Part shown: piece after piece, positions 1 to 11,619 of the stretch | Position numbering within the stretch: position 1 is the first letter of the stretch | Layout of the letters: each line of letters opens with the position of its first letter | Origin: Silene conica | Lineage: Eukaryota; Streptophyta; Magnoliopsida; Caryophyllales; Caryophyllaceae | Reading direction: 5' to 3' | DNA length: 64,000 nucleotides | Assembly (NCBI GenBank): GCA_029255685.2 | Contig: CM055317.2 | Span: 69,367,460-69,431,459 of the forward strand | Notes under the pieces: model-generated | Database searches by the model: none | Told to the model about the DNA's origin: nothing | The model's input: only the letters and a program-made list of their open reading frames with translations | Translations under genes and position numbers: made by a program

Positions 1-134
1 TCTTTCCGTAGTCGAATTGAAAATCTATCGATGATAAAAATACTAGAGTAGTCAACACTGTCTCCATCATCACCTGCACACGATTGATATTAATAAAAAA
101 AAAAATGGGACCAAGAATTTTTTCGTTCAGCACT

Positions 135-479
135 TGTAATACTCCATCGAACCGAATATGATATTCGGGTGGGGTAACCCTTTGAAGAGGTCCATTGATA
201 GGCTTATATGACTAGTGATTAAAGGGATTGAAAGTACTACTCATATCAACAAAGTGCACTTTCTTTTCTGGTTATCCATGCGAAAGAACTCCAAAGTTAA
301 ACGTGCTTGGCTGGGAGTAGTCTTAGGATGGGTGACCCCCTGGGAAGGTTCCCGGGATGCGCACGAGTGAGGACAAAATGCGCTGGAAAGGACTCGTGTT
401 GGTCTGTGGGGCCAGTACATAGCCCGACGAGCTACCGTGGCTAACATTTTCGGTCCTAGGTTTGGGTCGGGGTGTTACA
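135..479 (+). repeat. 5' LTR of the Cassandra TRIM
   Basis: This 345-bp LTR runs from TGTAATACT to TGTTACA. Roughly 236-356 aligns by eye with plant 5S rRNA. The best part is 285-349, with blocks resembling the 5S internal promoter: an A-box-like AGTTAAACGTGCTTGG, the intermediate element GGGAGTAGT, and a box-C-like GGATGGGTGACC. It is longer than the 3' LTR because it keeps two segments that the other copy has lost (about 261-298 and about 325-344). Confidence 0.88.
236..356 (+). other. 5S rRNA-like Pol III promoter region inside the LTR
   Basis: The approximately 120-bp segment follows the order of plant 5S rRNA: a diverged 5' half, then an A-box-like block, the intermediate element, and the box C motif at about 327-339. 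It is too diverged to be a functional 5S gene and lies inside an LTR, so it is the captured 5S sequence that characterises Cassandra elements. Pol III use is known for the family and is inferred here. Confidence 0.7.
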
Positions 480-634
480 AGTGGTATCAGAGCAACCCTG
501 CGACCGTCTGGTGAGCGCCTGTGGTCTGGAGTACCCGGGGCACCAACCAAGCGGGTGAGGATTCCTGGTTTGGCTCGGCTGCGGTCGGATGCTGCCAGGC
601 GCAACGAGGACGTTGCGTTTTTCAAGTGGGGGTG

Positions 635-919
635 TGTAATACTCCATTGAACCGAATATGATATTCGGGTGGGGTAACCCCTTGAAGAGGTCCATTGATA
701 GGCTTATATGACTAGTGCTTAAAGGGATTGAAAGTACTACTCATATCGACAAAGTGCAAGCGTGCTTGGCTGGGAGTAGTCTTGAAGGTTCCCGGGATGC
801 GCACGAGTGAGGACAAAATGCGCTGGAAATGACTCGTGTTGGTTTGTGGGGCCAGTACATAGCCTGGCGAGCTACCGTGGCTAACATTTCCGGTCCTAGG
901 TGTGGGCCGGGGTGTTACA
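635..919 (+). repeat. 3' LTR of the Cassandra TRIM (internally deleted)
   Basis: This 285-bp copy of the LTR has the same TGTAATACTCC start and TGTTACA end. Relative to the 5' LTR it lacks about 40 bp before the A-box-like block and about 20 bp covering the box-C-like motif, so its 5S-like promoter is incomplete. The two LTRs therefore differ by deletions as well as substitutions, which suggests an old insertion. Confidence 0.85.
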
Positions 920-1360
920 ACACTGGTGCCAGACGAAAAAAAATTTCGTCTGGCCCAGGCGCTGGATGAATTTTTTTCCCCTCTGGCACCCTTGTTATCC
1001 GTCACATTTCTAATTTTCTTTTTCAAAATTTCAAATCGGCTTCGGGAATCTAACGCTATCCGTTCTACTATACTACGAACTAAAAATCATAAATTTGAAT
1101 CAAATTTAAATCGTAAACTAACCTCGTTATTGTCATTCATCGTTGAAATCGTTGTTCGAATCGCTATAACACCGTAGTTTATTTCATTGAGAAAACCGAC
1201 ATGTTTTTTAGGAATTTTAGTCAAATATTGGTAAATTGTCAAATATTAGAAGAGGTTGAATAGGGATAAAATTGGTAATTTATGTAAAAGTGTCGACGAT
1301 AATTATTCATTAATAATTTGTAGACGACCTTTACTATGCCCCTTTAGAATACGGCCTGGC
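920..1360. other. Intergenic stretch with a small hairpin
   Basis: No coding sequence is recognisable. An 11-bp inverted repeat (GCCAGACGAAA with TTTCGTCTGGC, 928-954) sits directly after the TRIM and would form a tight stem-loop. The rest is AT-rich sequence upstream of the JmjC gene. Confidence 0.5.
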
Positions 1361-1596
1361 CCATATATTTTTTACACCCAGTGACCCAGAATACTTCAAC
1401 AGTTCAATCCAAGTTTCAATAACCCAAAAGCTCGCCAAAAGCAACCACAAAACTCGAAAACCGAAAACATTACTTTTAGGTGCGGGACGAGGGGCGAACC
1501 GGTAATGCCGTAAAGTAAAGTCGAAAAAAGGAAAAATAAAAACTCCGTACTAGCATTACTCGCCAAGGAACACAATCAGTTTCAAAAACGAAGATA
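1361..1596 (+). promoter_or_regulatory. Probable core promoter and 5' UTR of the JmjC gene
   Basis: A TATA-like CATATATTTT lies at about 1362-1371. It is followed by roughly 200 bp without an in-frame barrier before the ATG at 1597, whose context is AAGATAATGGAG. The transcription start would fall near 1395-1400. This rests on position and motif only. Confidence 0.35.
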
Positions 1597-4500
1597 ATGG
1601 AGGAAACTCTTCGAATTCAACAAGTTAATGAAGATATCTCTGCAGATGTATTTGAATCTCAATTTGAACCGCGTAATATTCCTTTGGTAATCATGCTAAT
1701 TTAGCTGTTTGTTCTTTGTATTTTCTTCTAATTCTGCTAATTTATTTGTTGTTTATGCAATTGATTATGATAATTTGATTTGGTGAAACTGTGATAGGTG
1801 TTTAGAGGATGTGTGAAGGATTGGAAAGCGTTTGATGCTTGGAGTCCTATTAATGGCGGCCTCGATTATTTGCAGGTTTTTACTTATTCATTTCGTAATC
1901 GTGATGTTGTTCATTTCGCCTTTTTAGGTTTAGAATTGTTCAGCTAAGTGAGTAAATGAGTTGTAAATTGCTGCGAATTCATGATTATGTACTAAGTTTA
2001 CTAGTTTTTGAATGAGTTGAGTTTGTGCAATATGATGTCACATTTCGTAATGTAGTTGTTTGATGCTTGGAATCCTTTTAATGGCGGCCTCGATTATTTG
2101 CAAGTTTTTACTTAATTATTCATTTCGTTATCGTAATGTTGTTCATTTCGATTTTTTAGGTATAAAATTCTTTAGCTGAATGAGTGACAATGAGTCGTAA
2201 ATTTGCTGCGTTTTTACATTAGTTTTGGAGGAATTCATGATTATCTAGTAAGTTTACTAGTTTTGATTGAGTTGAGTTTGTGCAGTATGATGTCGCATTT
2301 CGTAACGTAGTTGTTTGATGCTTGGAGTCCTTTTAATGGCGGCCTCGATTATTTGCAGGTTTTTACTTAATTATTCATTTCGCTTTTTTAGGTTTAGACT
2401 TGTTTTGCTAAATTAGTAACAATGAGTCGTAAATTGCTGCGTTTTTCGATTAGTTTTGGAGAAGTTCATGATTATGTAATAAGTTTATTAGTTTTGATTG
2501 AGTTGAGTTTATATATGATGTCGCATTTCGCAGTGTAGTTGTCTTTGGTTGAAATTCTGTCACGAATTCGCACAATTTAGTGAAGGTTCTTAGGTTTCCC
2601 TACATAATGTGAGGAGAGTCGTAGCTTTTAAATTTGAAGAATTGACTGATAGGCTATGTTACTGCATGTGTCAAACAACCTCACACTGTCGAATACGGTT
2701 ATTTTCAGCGAATTTTTCAATTTTTAGGCCAAAAATGAAGTGTTGAACTGTTGTGCTGTGTAAGATAGTTGGAAATATTCGAAATGTTGCAGTAACATAA
2801 CAGAGAGGCTATGATTGAAGATAAAACTGGTGTGAAAAATCACATGTGGTGATATGGCATTCAGAGTAGTTTAAGAAGACGGAACAGAATAAGATTGAGA
2901 AAATGGGAGATATATATTTTGGAAAGTTATTTGGTTACATAAACATCCGTTATATAGGTGGTTTCTGGTAGAATGTTTCATCTAAATACACAATATCAGA
3001 GTTTCTGGTGAGAATATTCCGGAAGTTATGCTTATTTCAGTTCAATTGATGATCTTGTGGTATCGTTTTCAGTCCTTTACTAAGGAGAACTATACTAAAC
3101 AATAGATACTGTCATTTAGAATTTCTTTGAGTTCAGACTGGGTATACTTGGTTGATATAAATTAAATCGAAGATCTCAAAGAAGTCGATGTTGTGGGAAA
3201 TGGAGTGTTCACTGTTCAGTGGATAATTTAGGAGACTTGAAGTAGAGACTCAATTAAAGTTTGTTGTCTTATTTGAGCAAACAGTTTGAATAAGAATACA
3301 GTGGTCATGTCAGTATGTCACTGTCGTCAATTTTCATGCGTTTCATCCAAGATCAGTTTAGGTGCTACCCATAATGCATGACATAAAAATAATTATCACA
3401 GGAGCGAGTTGGATCTGCTGTTGTTGAGGTTATGCTATCGAAATCTGCTCCAGTCTTTTATGGTGATATCAAAAGCCACGAGAGGGTACATCTCTTTTTA
3501 CGTAATTTTACTCTTAAGCTGGCATTTATCCTCTCTTAACAGTTTTTCCCAGATGGAGTTTTTACTAGATGATTTTGCAGGTTCCAGTGCCATTTTCTTC
3601 ATTCATTGGATTTTGTAAGAGAGGTCTGAGCAAAGAGAACCAGCATGATCTTTGCAGTGAGTCGGAGGGGATTCAAAGTACATCAGTAGACACCGATATA
3701 TTGAGCTCATTTACTAATGCTCATGAACAAATATATTTAGCACAGGTTTCTAACTTTCTACCCTAACGTATATATAGCCCTTTAAGTCGATGTTGCCACA
3801 CTTACTCTTTGCTTAGACGAAGGGATTCGGATTTCGGAGGAAAAGGGAGTGGGACAATTTCCCTTTTTTAATAAGCTAGTTGACTTGGGGGGATTTACAG
3901 GGTAGGGAGATTGAGGCATCCATTTTCCGTCCTACAATCCGAGTTAATCTTGTCATAGGAGGGATTTGGAAGACAGATGGTCTTTTCCCCCTCCCTCCAC
4001 AATGTGTATTCAATCAAAGGATTAATATTAACTTCCCTTCTGACATTTTTTTCCTTTTATTGCCATCACTGTGACTGCAGTTTCCTATCTTTCAAGGGCA
4101 GAAAGGGGAAAGCGCACAACTGGAAATTTTACAAGATGACCTTAAAATTGTATGTGGTATTGCCCTGATTTGTTTGAAATATTTTGCTGCTCCATTGCTG
4201 ATGGTAATTCTGGGGACTGGAGATACCGTTTGTCTTATGGTCTGCTTTCTATCACAGCCTTCGTTCTTGAATTCGAAAACGTTGTCATCTATTAACTTGT
4301 GGATGAACAATGCGCCATCAAGATCTAGCACTCACTATGATCCACACCATAATCTTTTATGCGTCGTTGCTGGTTGCAAGCAAGGTAATATTGCATATTC
4401 TGTCTGCTTTTTGGTCATCTTTTGTTGTTGATCGTTTATTACGTTATCTGTTTTTCTGAAGTAAAAGGTCACAAATTTAGGGCGCATCTGATCTAGTACA

Positions 4501-7500
4501 TATATTTTTTGGAAATAGGCGCTTGGATTTTGTAATTAGTTTTATACTAGTTCCCCTGCTGTAGGAGCAAAGTTATGCCTCACATGGACCATAGTTCTGA
4601 ACAATTGCATGTCAAATTTTCAGTGGATGTTGTCGGCTTCTTAATGTGGAATTATATCGTGCTTCCATCTATTTGTTTTCGTTTTTTGTTTTATCTTATG
4701 AGGTGCACTTGATTTTTTGACGTAATGACAGTTGTTATAGCAGTTTTTCACATTGTCTTGAACACTGATATCTTTCTACTCACTGTCTCTGATAATCTCT
4801 GTACCGTTGTTTACTTCTTCTCGCTCTGTTACTTCTGCTTGTGGCAGTTGTCTTGTGGCCACCTTCTTCTGGACCCTTATTATATCCTATGCCAATATAT
4901 GGAGAAGCATCTAACCATAGGTATGTACTTCTTCACCAAAATAGATATTCGGGAATGAATATTCTGTTATTCTGAACACCAAAATTGTAGCATTGCGTTC
5001 TCACTTCTCACCATCTGACTCTGTATTAAACATAACAGCTCTGTTAGTCTAGATTCTCCGGACTTGTCACGCCATCCAAGATTCAATCGTGCATGTGAAA
5101 AATCTCAGAAGGTTATTCTTCAAGCAGGGGATGCTCTTTTTATCCCGGAAGGCTGGTTAGTATTTTAATTGCTCGTCAGTATCAACAATTGTCAAAGTGG
5201 GTATGATCTGTTCGATACCTGCTGTGAAGCATATACATTTTAGTATTGATATTTTGACCCAATCATGCTAAGAGGCCTTTTGATCCTATTAATTTTCCCC
5301 TCTCCTTGTTCCACTTGGGGAGTAGTTTTTGGTATTGGAGATTGGAATTATGCTACAAACTAGGTGAAATGAATTGGCTTCAAGTAGAAACTTTACATTG
5401 TTCTTTAAGTGCTGGGATGTATGCTCGTCATTTTTCTTTGTATGGAGTACTACATTTTTTTACTTGGCACTGTTTTGTTTGATAGGTACCATCAAGTTGA
5501 TAGCGATGAACTAACAATTGCTGTTAACTTTTGGTGGCAATCCAACTTACTGTCTAATATGTTGGAACACATGGATGCATATTACTTGCGTAGGATACTG
5601 AGAAGGTACCGTGAGTTTATATTTATGTACTTTTTTAGTTTTTTTATGGTTAGCCATGAACCATACCTTATCCTGCCCTTCTTTTCTTGTGCTTCATTTG
5701 TTGGTGAAATGGATCTAATGGAATGAAGATTAGTTGACAAAGAGATGGTATGTAACCTCTCAACTTATCTGGTAAATCAGTAAATGTGTATCTATTTAAT
5801 TTTTCATTTGAAGTTACTCCATGTCTTTGTGGCGGTCATTTTACTCCAGCTGTGCAGCATGCATGATACTTTTTCTGGTTGTTTGGTTCAAGCTCCGCCT
5901 GAACTTTTATGTCCAGTTGAGCTTGCTTTAACATATTTTGAAGCATGGTGGCTTTTCCTTCTTGTTTGTAGTTGCCAAATTGCTTATCTTGAATTTTTGC
6001 ATTTTCGTTTTCCCCCCTAAATATGCAGAATATCACGACATTTTTTTTCCTGATACCTTTATTTTCCGTTTCCGTCACGTCTTCTTATTACTTGCCTTGA
6101 TATGGATAGTTTAGTGTCTCTGATGCATTGCTTTTATAAGCATAGGATAATTGTACTTGCTGGTATAGCCATTGGTTTTTAGCAGTTTGATGATATTAGC
6201 TGGCCTGTATTTTTTTGTTTTCGATAGGGCAGATCCACATGCTGTCAAAAACTTCAATTGCAGGGTCTGATGGAATGAGAGGTTATACGAACGAGCCATC
6301 TGTGAAAAAAAATACAGGTCAGTTTCTGTTGGTTACAGATCCTTGAACTGCATGAACGTACATTGTAGATATGCTATCTCTATGTTGATTTGACATTCTA
6401 TTTCCGCCTAAACAAAAGAAAAGTGTAGAGGACAAAATGAGACATGGCTAATAGTTAGAAGTTGATCTTATTTTTGTGCACCAGATTGTCAAGACAATAG
6501 TGCTAATGAGGAGCATAAGAATAAGCTAAATGTGGATGTTAAACTTCAAGATCTTGGTCCGCAAGCACTTCTGGGATTACGTGAACTTGTTTCTTTAGTT
6601 CATGATGGGCTCAATGCCGGCGATCAGAAAGATCAGTACACTTCGCCTACCGATTCTGGAACCACCTCGAAAGGAAACTGCAAAATTATGACCGGTACTA
6701 AGTCAAATCTTCCCGAGGGAGCCAATGAGCGAGATCAATGCACTTCAACAAGTGACTCTGGTCTTTCTCCAACGAAGGACGTGATGAACACACTGTCAAC
6801 TAAAGTTTATTGCTTGGAAGATGACTCCATTGCAAATGTTATATGGCAGCTTGAACCTCTTGATCTACAGATTATCTTCCTGGCTATGTTGGTGAGTTTA
6901 TGTTTAAAGACGTTAGAGTGAGAAATAAATTAATGTGTTTTTACTGACTGCATGTAGCTGTTCCATGGTTTTGTACTTCAGAGCCTTTCTTCCACTTTCT
7001 GCTCCGTGAGGCCAATAAGGCAATAAGTTTGTGAATTGAAGTTGTATGCACTATGTGTAATATCTTGTCTGTTTTGTAGACTGTCCAATTTTAATGGTTG
7101 GAAATACTGTTATAGAAACGATTGGAAAATGCTGTTATACAAACTGTAATTCTTTATTCTGCATTTCACTCTTCTTCCCAGTGGAATCTCGTATGAATTC
7201 CACAGCACTCTATCAGATTTCAAAATATTGGCTCTGGGTTTAGAATAGGATTCAAATGATTAGGCCTTTGGACTGGAGTTCTATCTTTAATATGTTCTAC
7301 TGTTGTCTGTAGACCCCTTTGCTCTTTGTCAGCTTTTTATGTTTGCATGTCTAAATGCTTTTGTCGAAGTCTCTGAATATTATCTGTACGGTTTGTTTTT
7401 AGTCATCTAAATGCCTTTTTAGTCATTAACCTCCTTGTAATATGTTCAACTTCTTTCCTCTTTCTTTTCAGAAAAACTTCCCTAGAACCTTAGAGGCTCT

Positions 7501-9420
7501 TATTTTACACTTGCTCTCACCAGTTGGGGCTGAAGTTATTACGCGGAAATTTGATGAGTTGGATCAGCAGCTGACTGACGAAGAGCGGTATGTATCGTCT
7601 TTAGAATGACAGTGTATTTAGGGTAGAACTCAATTCAGATTTCTCGTCTAATTTCGACTTGCACAATGTAGGAGTTCATTCTACCAAAGGTTTTATAGCG
7701 TATTTGACGATCAATTTGCTGCTATGGATGCAATCTTGAACGGGAAAGAGTTATTTGCACTTCAGGCAAGTGTTAGGTTCAGGAAGTGTAGGTTCTTTTA
7801 AGGTACCAATTTTTTGACATAAGATAACGACTCGAATTGACAGTGGAGCAAGTGTGAAGTCATTACTCAAATGTGATGTGAGACATGCACAGAAAACTTT
7901 GACTGATCTCATACAGGTCTCCCAGTCTCTTTTTATGCCTTGGTATTCATGGAATTTGATTAGGTAGGCAACCAAGGGGCCAGGATTCTCGAAAACTGAC
8001 TTCCGATAAACCCGTCATAGCCGGGAGCTCTGAGACGTGGTGCATGGCTATTAGGAAAAAAGTTTGTACACGAAATCTGTCATAAAAGTGTGTCACCATG
8101 CACCATGCCCCGGATAGTGGGTCTTACACGGTGACTGAGTAATGTAGTCATCGATGCCCACAACCGTCATAGAAGGGACCTCTGAGGCGTGGTGCACAGT
8201 GATAGGATTTTTTTGCCATCGATAAAAGTTTTCACCATGCATCGCGGCTCAGACAACGGGTCTCACTCGATGGACTAGTGCACCAGCCACTCCATCAATC
8301 GATGCCCGATCCCGTCTATGACGGTTCTCATCTATAATTTCATGCAAACTTTTAATTTAACTGACAATTCCATGATCAGTGAGTCAGTGACATTCTCAAT
8401 TTACATCCATTGATCTCCACTACTCATGAAAACAATAGAAAGACACCCATTTGCATGAAGAATGGGGAGCCATTTGGGAATGTCCTTAAGTGCTAATCCA
8501 GTCTTCTAAGGATCTTTGTCCCGTTATTTCTGTTTTTTTTATCTGCTTCATTTTCTGGATTTGCTTCTGTTTCTGACGCTGGGAGAATCACAAACATATT
8601 ACTTGTACAAGTTTATGACCAATTCTGGATTGGTGGGCGCTCTTTAGACTTTAGGTTTATAATTACGCTGTCTTACTCCTAGAGCCCTAGCTAGTATCTG
8701 AATTGCATGTACTGCTAAAACAAATACCTCGATCACTCGGCTATAGCGGCCCTCAATCCCTCATACTTTGTCCATTTTCCCGTCAAATCCGCTCTGCTGT
8801 TGCTTGCCAACGCCTGAACTATGAGGAATGATGATCGATATGGATGTGGGTTTTGACTGCTCTTTGACCTCTTACAACCCTGGACAGGGGGTCGAGAGAG
8901 CAGAGAACACGTGTTTGGTGGATGGTATAGGACTATAGTTGCTTGGATTCTGCAGTAATAATTTGATGGAGAATTGAAGGGGCGTTGGGTTTAATATAAA
9001 TCCGTGGATATTGGAGTAGTCTGGATCAAGGTGGCCTAGTTCAATATGGATCCCGCATCTATATGTGATATGCTCTTAATAGAGTCTGACTTGTTGATTT
9101 TGAGCAAGCGCCGTGATTGAATAAATTATGTCTTGCTTTTGCTACGGCATTTGTTTATTTGCACCCTGTAGTTATCACTTCTACGCCACTAGGTTTGTGG
9201 ATAGGCAAGAATACACGCTCAAGTCTTCTGTACTTTTTGTTTAGACTCGTAACAAAGATAGCAGCAAACTTAATCGAGTCGTTAAACCCAAAAATGGTAC
9301 TCATAAATGTATTCACCTATTCCTTTCTTGCAGGCGTTCAAGAAAGTTTTGCAGTTACATGTCGGAGTAACTATTGAATCGCATGAGGCCGTAAGTCCTT
9401 CGTGCAGAGGTGTGATATAG
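1597..9420 (+). CDS. JMJ31: JmjC-domain 2-oxoglutarate/Fe(II) dioxygenase, JMJ31-like
   Basis: Fifteen exons with consistent phases join to 577 codons (576 aa): 1597-1686, 1798-1875, 3402-3485, 3581-3745, 4081-4149, 4258-4384, 4848-4920, 5039-5155, 5486-5605, 5729-5747, 6233-6317, 6485-6891, 7472-7587, 7672-7765, 9334-9420. The product resembles plant JMJ31, a small JmjC (cupin-8 type) protein. The iron ligands are visible: His188 and Asp190 in THYDPHHN (exon 6) and His270 in PEGWYHQVDSDE (exons 8-9). The remaining C-terminal half matches the family's helical tail (CLEDDSIANVIWQLEP, then FDELDQQLTDEER). JmjC enzymes hydroxylate or demethylate protein side chains using 2-oxoglutarate, O2 and Fe(II). 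Family annotations include histone lysine demethylase, but the substrate cannot be read here. Exon 10 has only 19 nt and is the least certain, together with the start of exon 11. Intron 14 starts with GC. Exon 2 lies at the start of a triplicated segment. No frame disruption is seen. Confidence 0.88.
1831..2545 (+). repeat. Tandem triplication of JMJ31 exon-2 end plus intron-2 start
   Basis: The segment starting TTTGATGCTTGG, running through the exon-2 end (GGCGGCCTCGATTATTTGCA) and about 190 bp of intron, recurs starting near 1831, 2059 and 2314. Each copy carries the same ordered landmarks (ATGAGTYGTAAATT, AATTCATGATTATGT, GTTGAGTTTGTGCA, TCGCATTTCGTA). The unit is about 230-255 bp and copies differ by substitutions and small indels. 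Copies two and three lie within intron 2 as now modelled. Confidence 0.85.
7766..9333 (+). other. GC-AG intron 14 of the JMJ31-like gene
   Basis: Exon 14 ends ...CTTCAG and the intron begins GCAAGT, the known consensus of the rare GC-AG class. It ends TTCTTGCAG before the last exon. The frame joins in phase 0 to a C-terminal sequence expected for the family (AFKKVLQLHVGV). The intron is 1.57 kb. It contains a diverged two-copy repeat at about 8010-8330, with CCGTCATAG near 8012 and CTATGACGG near 8313 in inverted orientation, so a degenerate transposon may be present. Confidence 0.75.
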
Positions 9421-9840
9421 AAGATTCAAGTGCATCAATAGTGGAACCTGTTGTCCTCTATGGCAGCATACTTCACATGTGAGTCACTTATTGCCATTGT
9501 ACATCTTCCATGATTGCTTATTTGAATTGAGTTCAATATATGTTGATAAATAAATAGGCAGTTGCAGACTTTATTTATTATATGAATCAATATATTGTCT
9601 CGAAACTTTTAGCTCTAGTTGCACTCATACGGTTTAGTATTCTTAAGAATTATGTTACATGGTCCCAAACCATTGTTCAGTCTAATGGTGTTGTGGAACG
9701 TCAATTCGAGTTTCCGTCTTTCTAGCCTATGTTAGGCTGTTACATTATTCCATGTACTCTCACAGTCTCACTTGGGTAAAATTCATCATGATACGGTAAG
9801 ATTTTCTTGTGGAGGTCTAATAGGTTCATATTGTTTGTTA
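9421..9840 (+). other. 3' UTR and downstream sequence of the JMJ31-like gene
   Basis: This is non-coding sequence after the stop at 9418-9420. AATAAATAAATAG near 9546-9558 could serve as a polyadenylation signal. Nothing else is recognisable before the tandem array that begins near 9840. Confidence 0.4.
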
Positions 9841-11390
9841 TAATATGTAAGACTTGTACAGTTGTACCCTATATATTTCATTTTTCAAAATTTTATGTTA
9901 ACGGTCATATATTTCATTTTCGTAGTCGTCCTTAGTGTCGTGTCAAACAAGATTACGATCCCATAAATAAAGAGTCGAAGGAGCATTGCTTATTATATCA
10001 GTGTGGGGACGACCTAGAGATGCATGTTTGGTTAAAGAGGGTTGAATGACGCATCAGTTATTCGGTAAGGTATGGTCAAGTACGGACATTATGCCTGTCA
10101 AGGTATAATGGGTACCAACTTGTTTGTTAAATATGTAATGAACACTCTGAGAACAAAGTGATGTAAGACTTAAACCCTATGTTCTTTTATTGAAATATTA
10201 GATTGATAACAGTCATGTAGAGTCCATATTTGTAGTCCTTAGTGTCGTGTCGAACAAGATTATAGTCCCTAAAGTAAATAGTCGAAGAAACATTACTTAT
10301 ATCAGTATGGGGACGAGCTAGAGATCCACATGTTCAATTGAAGTGGGTCGAGTGACACATTGGTTATTCTGTTAGGTATGGTCGAGTACGGACATTATGT
10401 TTTTTTTTTCCAAAATGATGTTAGATCGGTAAGGGTCATATTGATTCCATATTCATAATCGTCCATAGTGTGGTGTCCAACAAGATTACGGTCTCTTAAG
10501 TAAAGAGGCGAAGTAGCATTGCTTATGTCAGTGTGGGGACGACCTAAAGATGGCATGTTTGGTTGAAGAGGACCGACTTTCGAGTGATGCATCGGTTATT
10601 CTGTATGGTATGGTCAAGTACGGACAGTATGCTTGTGGAGGTAATAAGTACCAACTTGTTTGTTAAAATATGTGATGAACTCTGAGAAGAAATTGATGTT
10701 AGACTTGTACGGTTATACCCTATCTTTCTTTTTCGGAAATGTTAGATTGGTAAGAGGCATATAGATTCCATATTTTTACCCCTTAGTGTCGTGTCGAACA
10801 AGATTACAGTCCCAAAACTGAAGCGTCGAAGTTACATTGCTCATATCAGGGTGGGGACGACCTAGAGATGACATGTTTGGTTGAAAAGGGTCGAGTGACG
10901 CATCGGTTATTATGTAAGGTATAATCTAAGTAAGGACATTATTTTTCTTTTTTGGAAATGTTAAGATCGGTAAGGGTCATATAGATTCGATATTTTTTAC
11001 CCCTTAGTGTCGTGTCAAAGAAGATTACAGTCTCAAAACTAGAGAGTCGAAGTAACATTCCTTAAATTAGTGTGGGGGTGAACTAGTGATGACATGTTTG
11101 GTTGAAGAGGTTCGAGTGACACATCGGTTATTCTGTAAGGTATAGTCTAAGTACGGACATTCTGTTTCTTTTTTCGAAATGTTAAGATCGGTAAGGGTCA
11201 TATAGATTCCATATTTTTTACTCAGTGTCGTGTCGAACTAGATCACAGTCCCAAAACTAAAGAGTCGAAGTAATATTGCCTATACCAGTGTAGGGACGAC
11301 CTAGAGATGACATGTTTGGGTGAAGAGGGTCGAGTGACGCATCGGTTATTCTATTCCGAAGGTATGGTCAAGTAAGGACATAATGTTATT
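9840..11390. repeat. Six-copy tandem array, unit about 220-318 bp
   Basis: A landmark resembling CTTAGTGTCGTGTCGAACAA recurs near 9931, 10238, 10464, 10782, 11003 and 11222, giving spacings of about 307, 226, 318, 221 and 219 bp. Each copy continues through GATTACRGTCC, TGTGGGGACGACCTAGAGATG, CATGTTTGGTTGAAGAGGG and a GTACGGACATTATG-like end. The long copies include an extra AATATGTRATGAACTCTGAGAA segment that the short ones lack. It has no open frame and no known function. It resembles a small satellite. Confidence 0.85.
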
Positions 11391-11619
11391 GCTGAAGTAG
11401 GAGGAAACTTTGATTCTCAAGGACGTTGAAAAGAGAGGGATGTTGCATGGGGGATAGACAGCAAAAGTGGGGAAAAAGGAATGAAAAGAGTAGAAAAGAA
11501 GAGTGACGCTATTATTAACATTAGAAAGTAAGACAATATAAGGACGGTTCCTTAGAGATATATGAGATTCCCTGATGAAGATGACCTACTCAACTGCTGT
11601 ACAACAATGAGATGTTATG
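11391..11619. other. Non-coding spacer
   Basis: Purine-rich sequence between two tandem arrays. No gene or repeat was recognised in it. Confidence 0.4.

Larger units (their letters stand above)
135..919 (+). mobile_element. Cassandra-type TRIM retrotransposon
   Basis: This is a complete, very small LTR element. Two direct repeats, 135-479 and 635-919, both begin TGTAATACTCCAT and end GGTGTTACA. They flank only about 155 bp of internal DNA. Two bases after the first LTR is TGGTATCAGAGC (482-493), the primer-binding site complementary to the 3' end of initiator tRNA-Met. A purine run (AAGTGGGGG, about 625-633) just before the second LTR is the polypurine tract. Flanks GCACT and ACACT look like a 5-bp target duplication with one change. 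The LTRs contain a stretch resembling plant 5S rRNA, which is the defining property of the Cassandra TRIM family. There is no coding capacity, so mobilisation would need proteins supplied by another element. Orientation follows the order PBS then PPT. Confidence 0.93.

Noticed and set aside
285..349. A functional 5S rRNA gene
   Set aside because: The match is diverged, lacks a faithful 5' half and lies inside an LTR with a primer site next to it. It is the 5S-like part of a Cassandra element.
9840..11390. CRISPR-like or gene-cluster interpretation of the tandem array
   Set aside because: Units are over 200 bp, diverged, with no short conserved repeat and unique spacers. This is eukaryotic tandem duplication.
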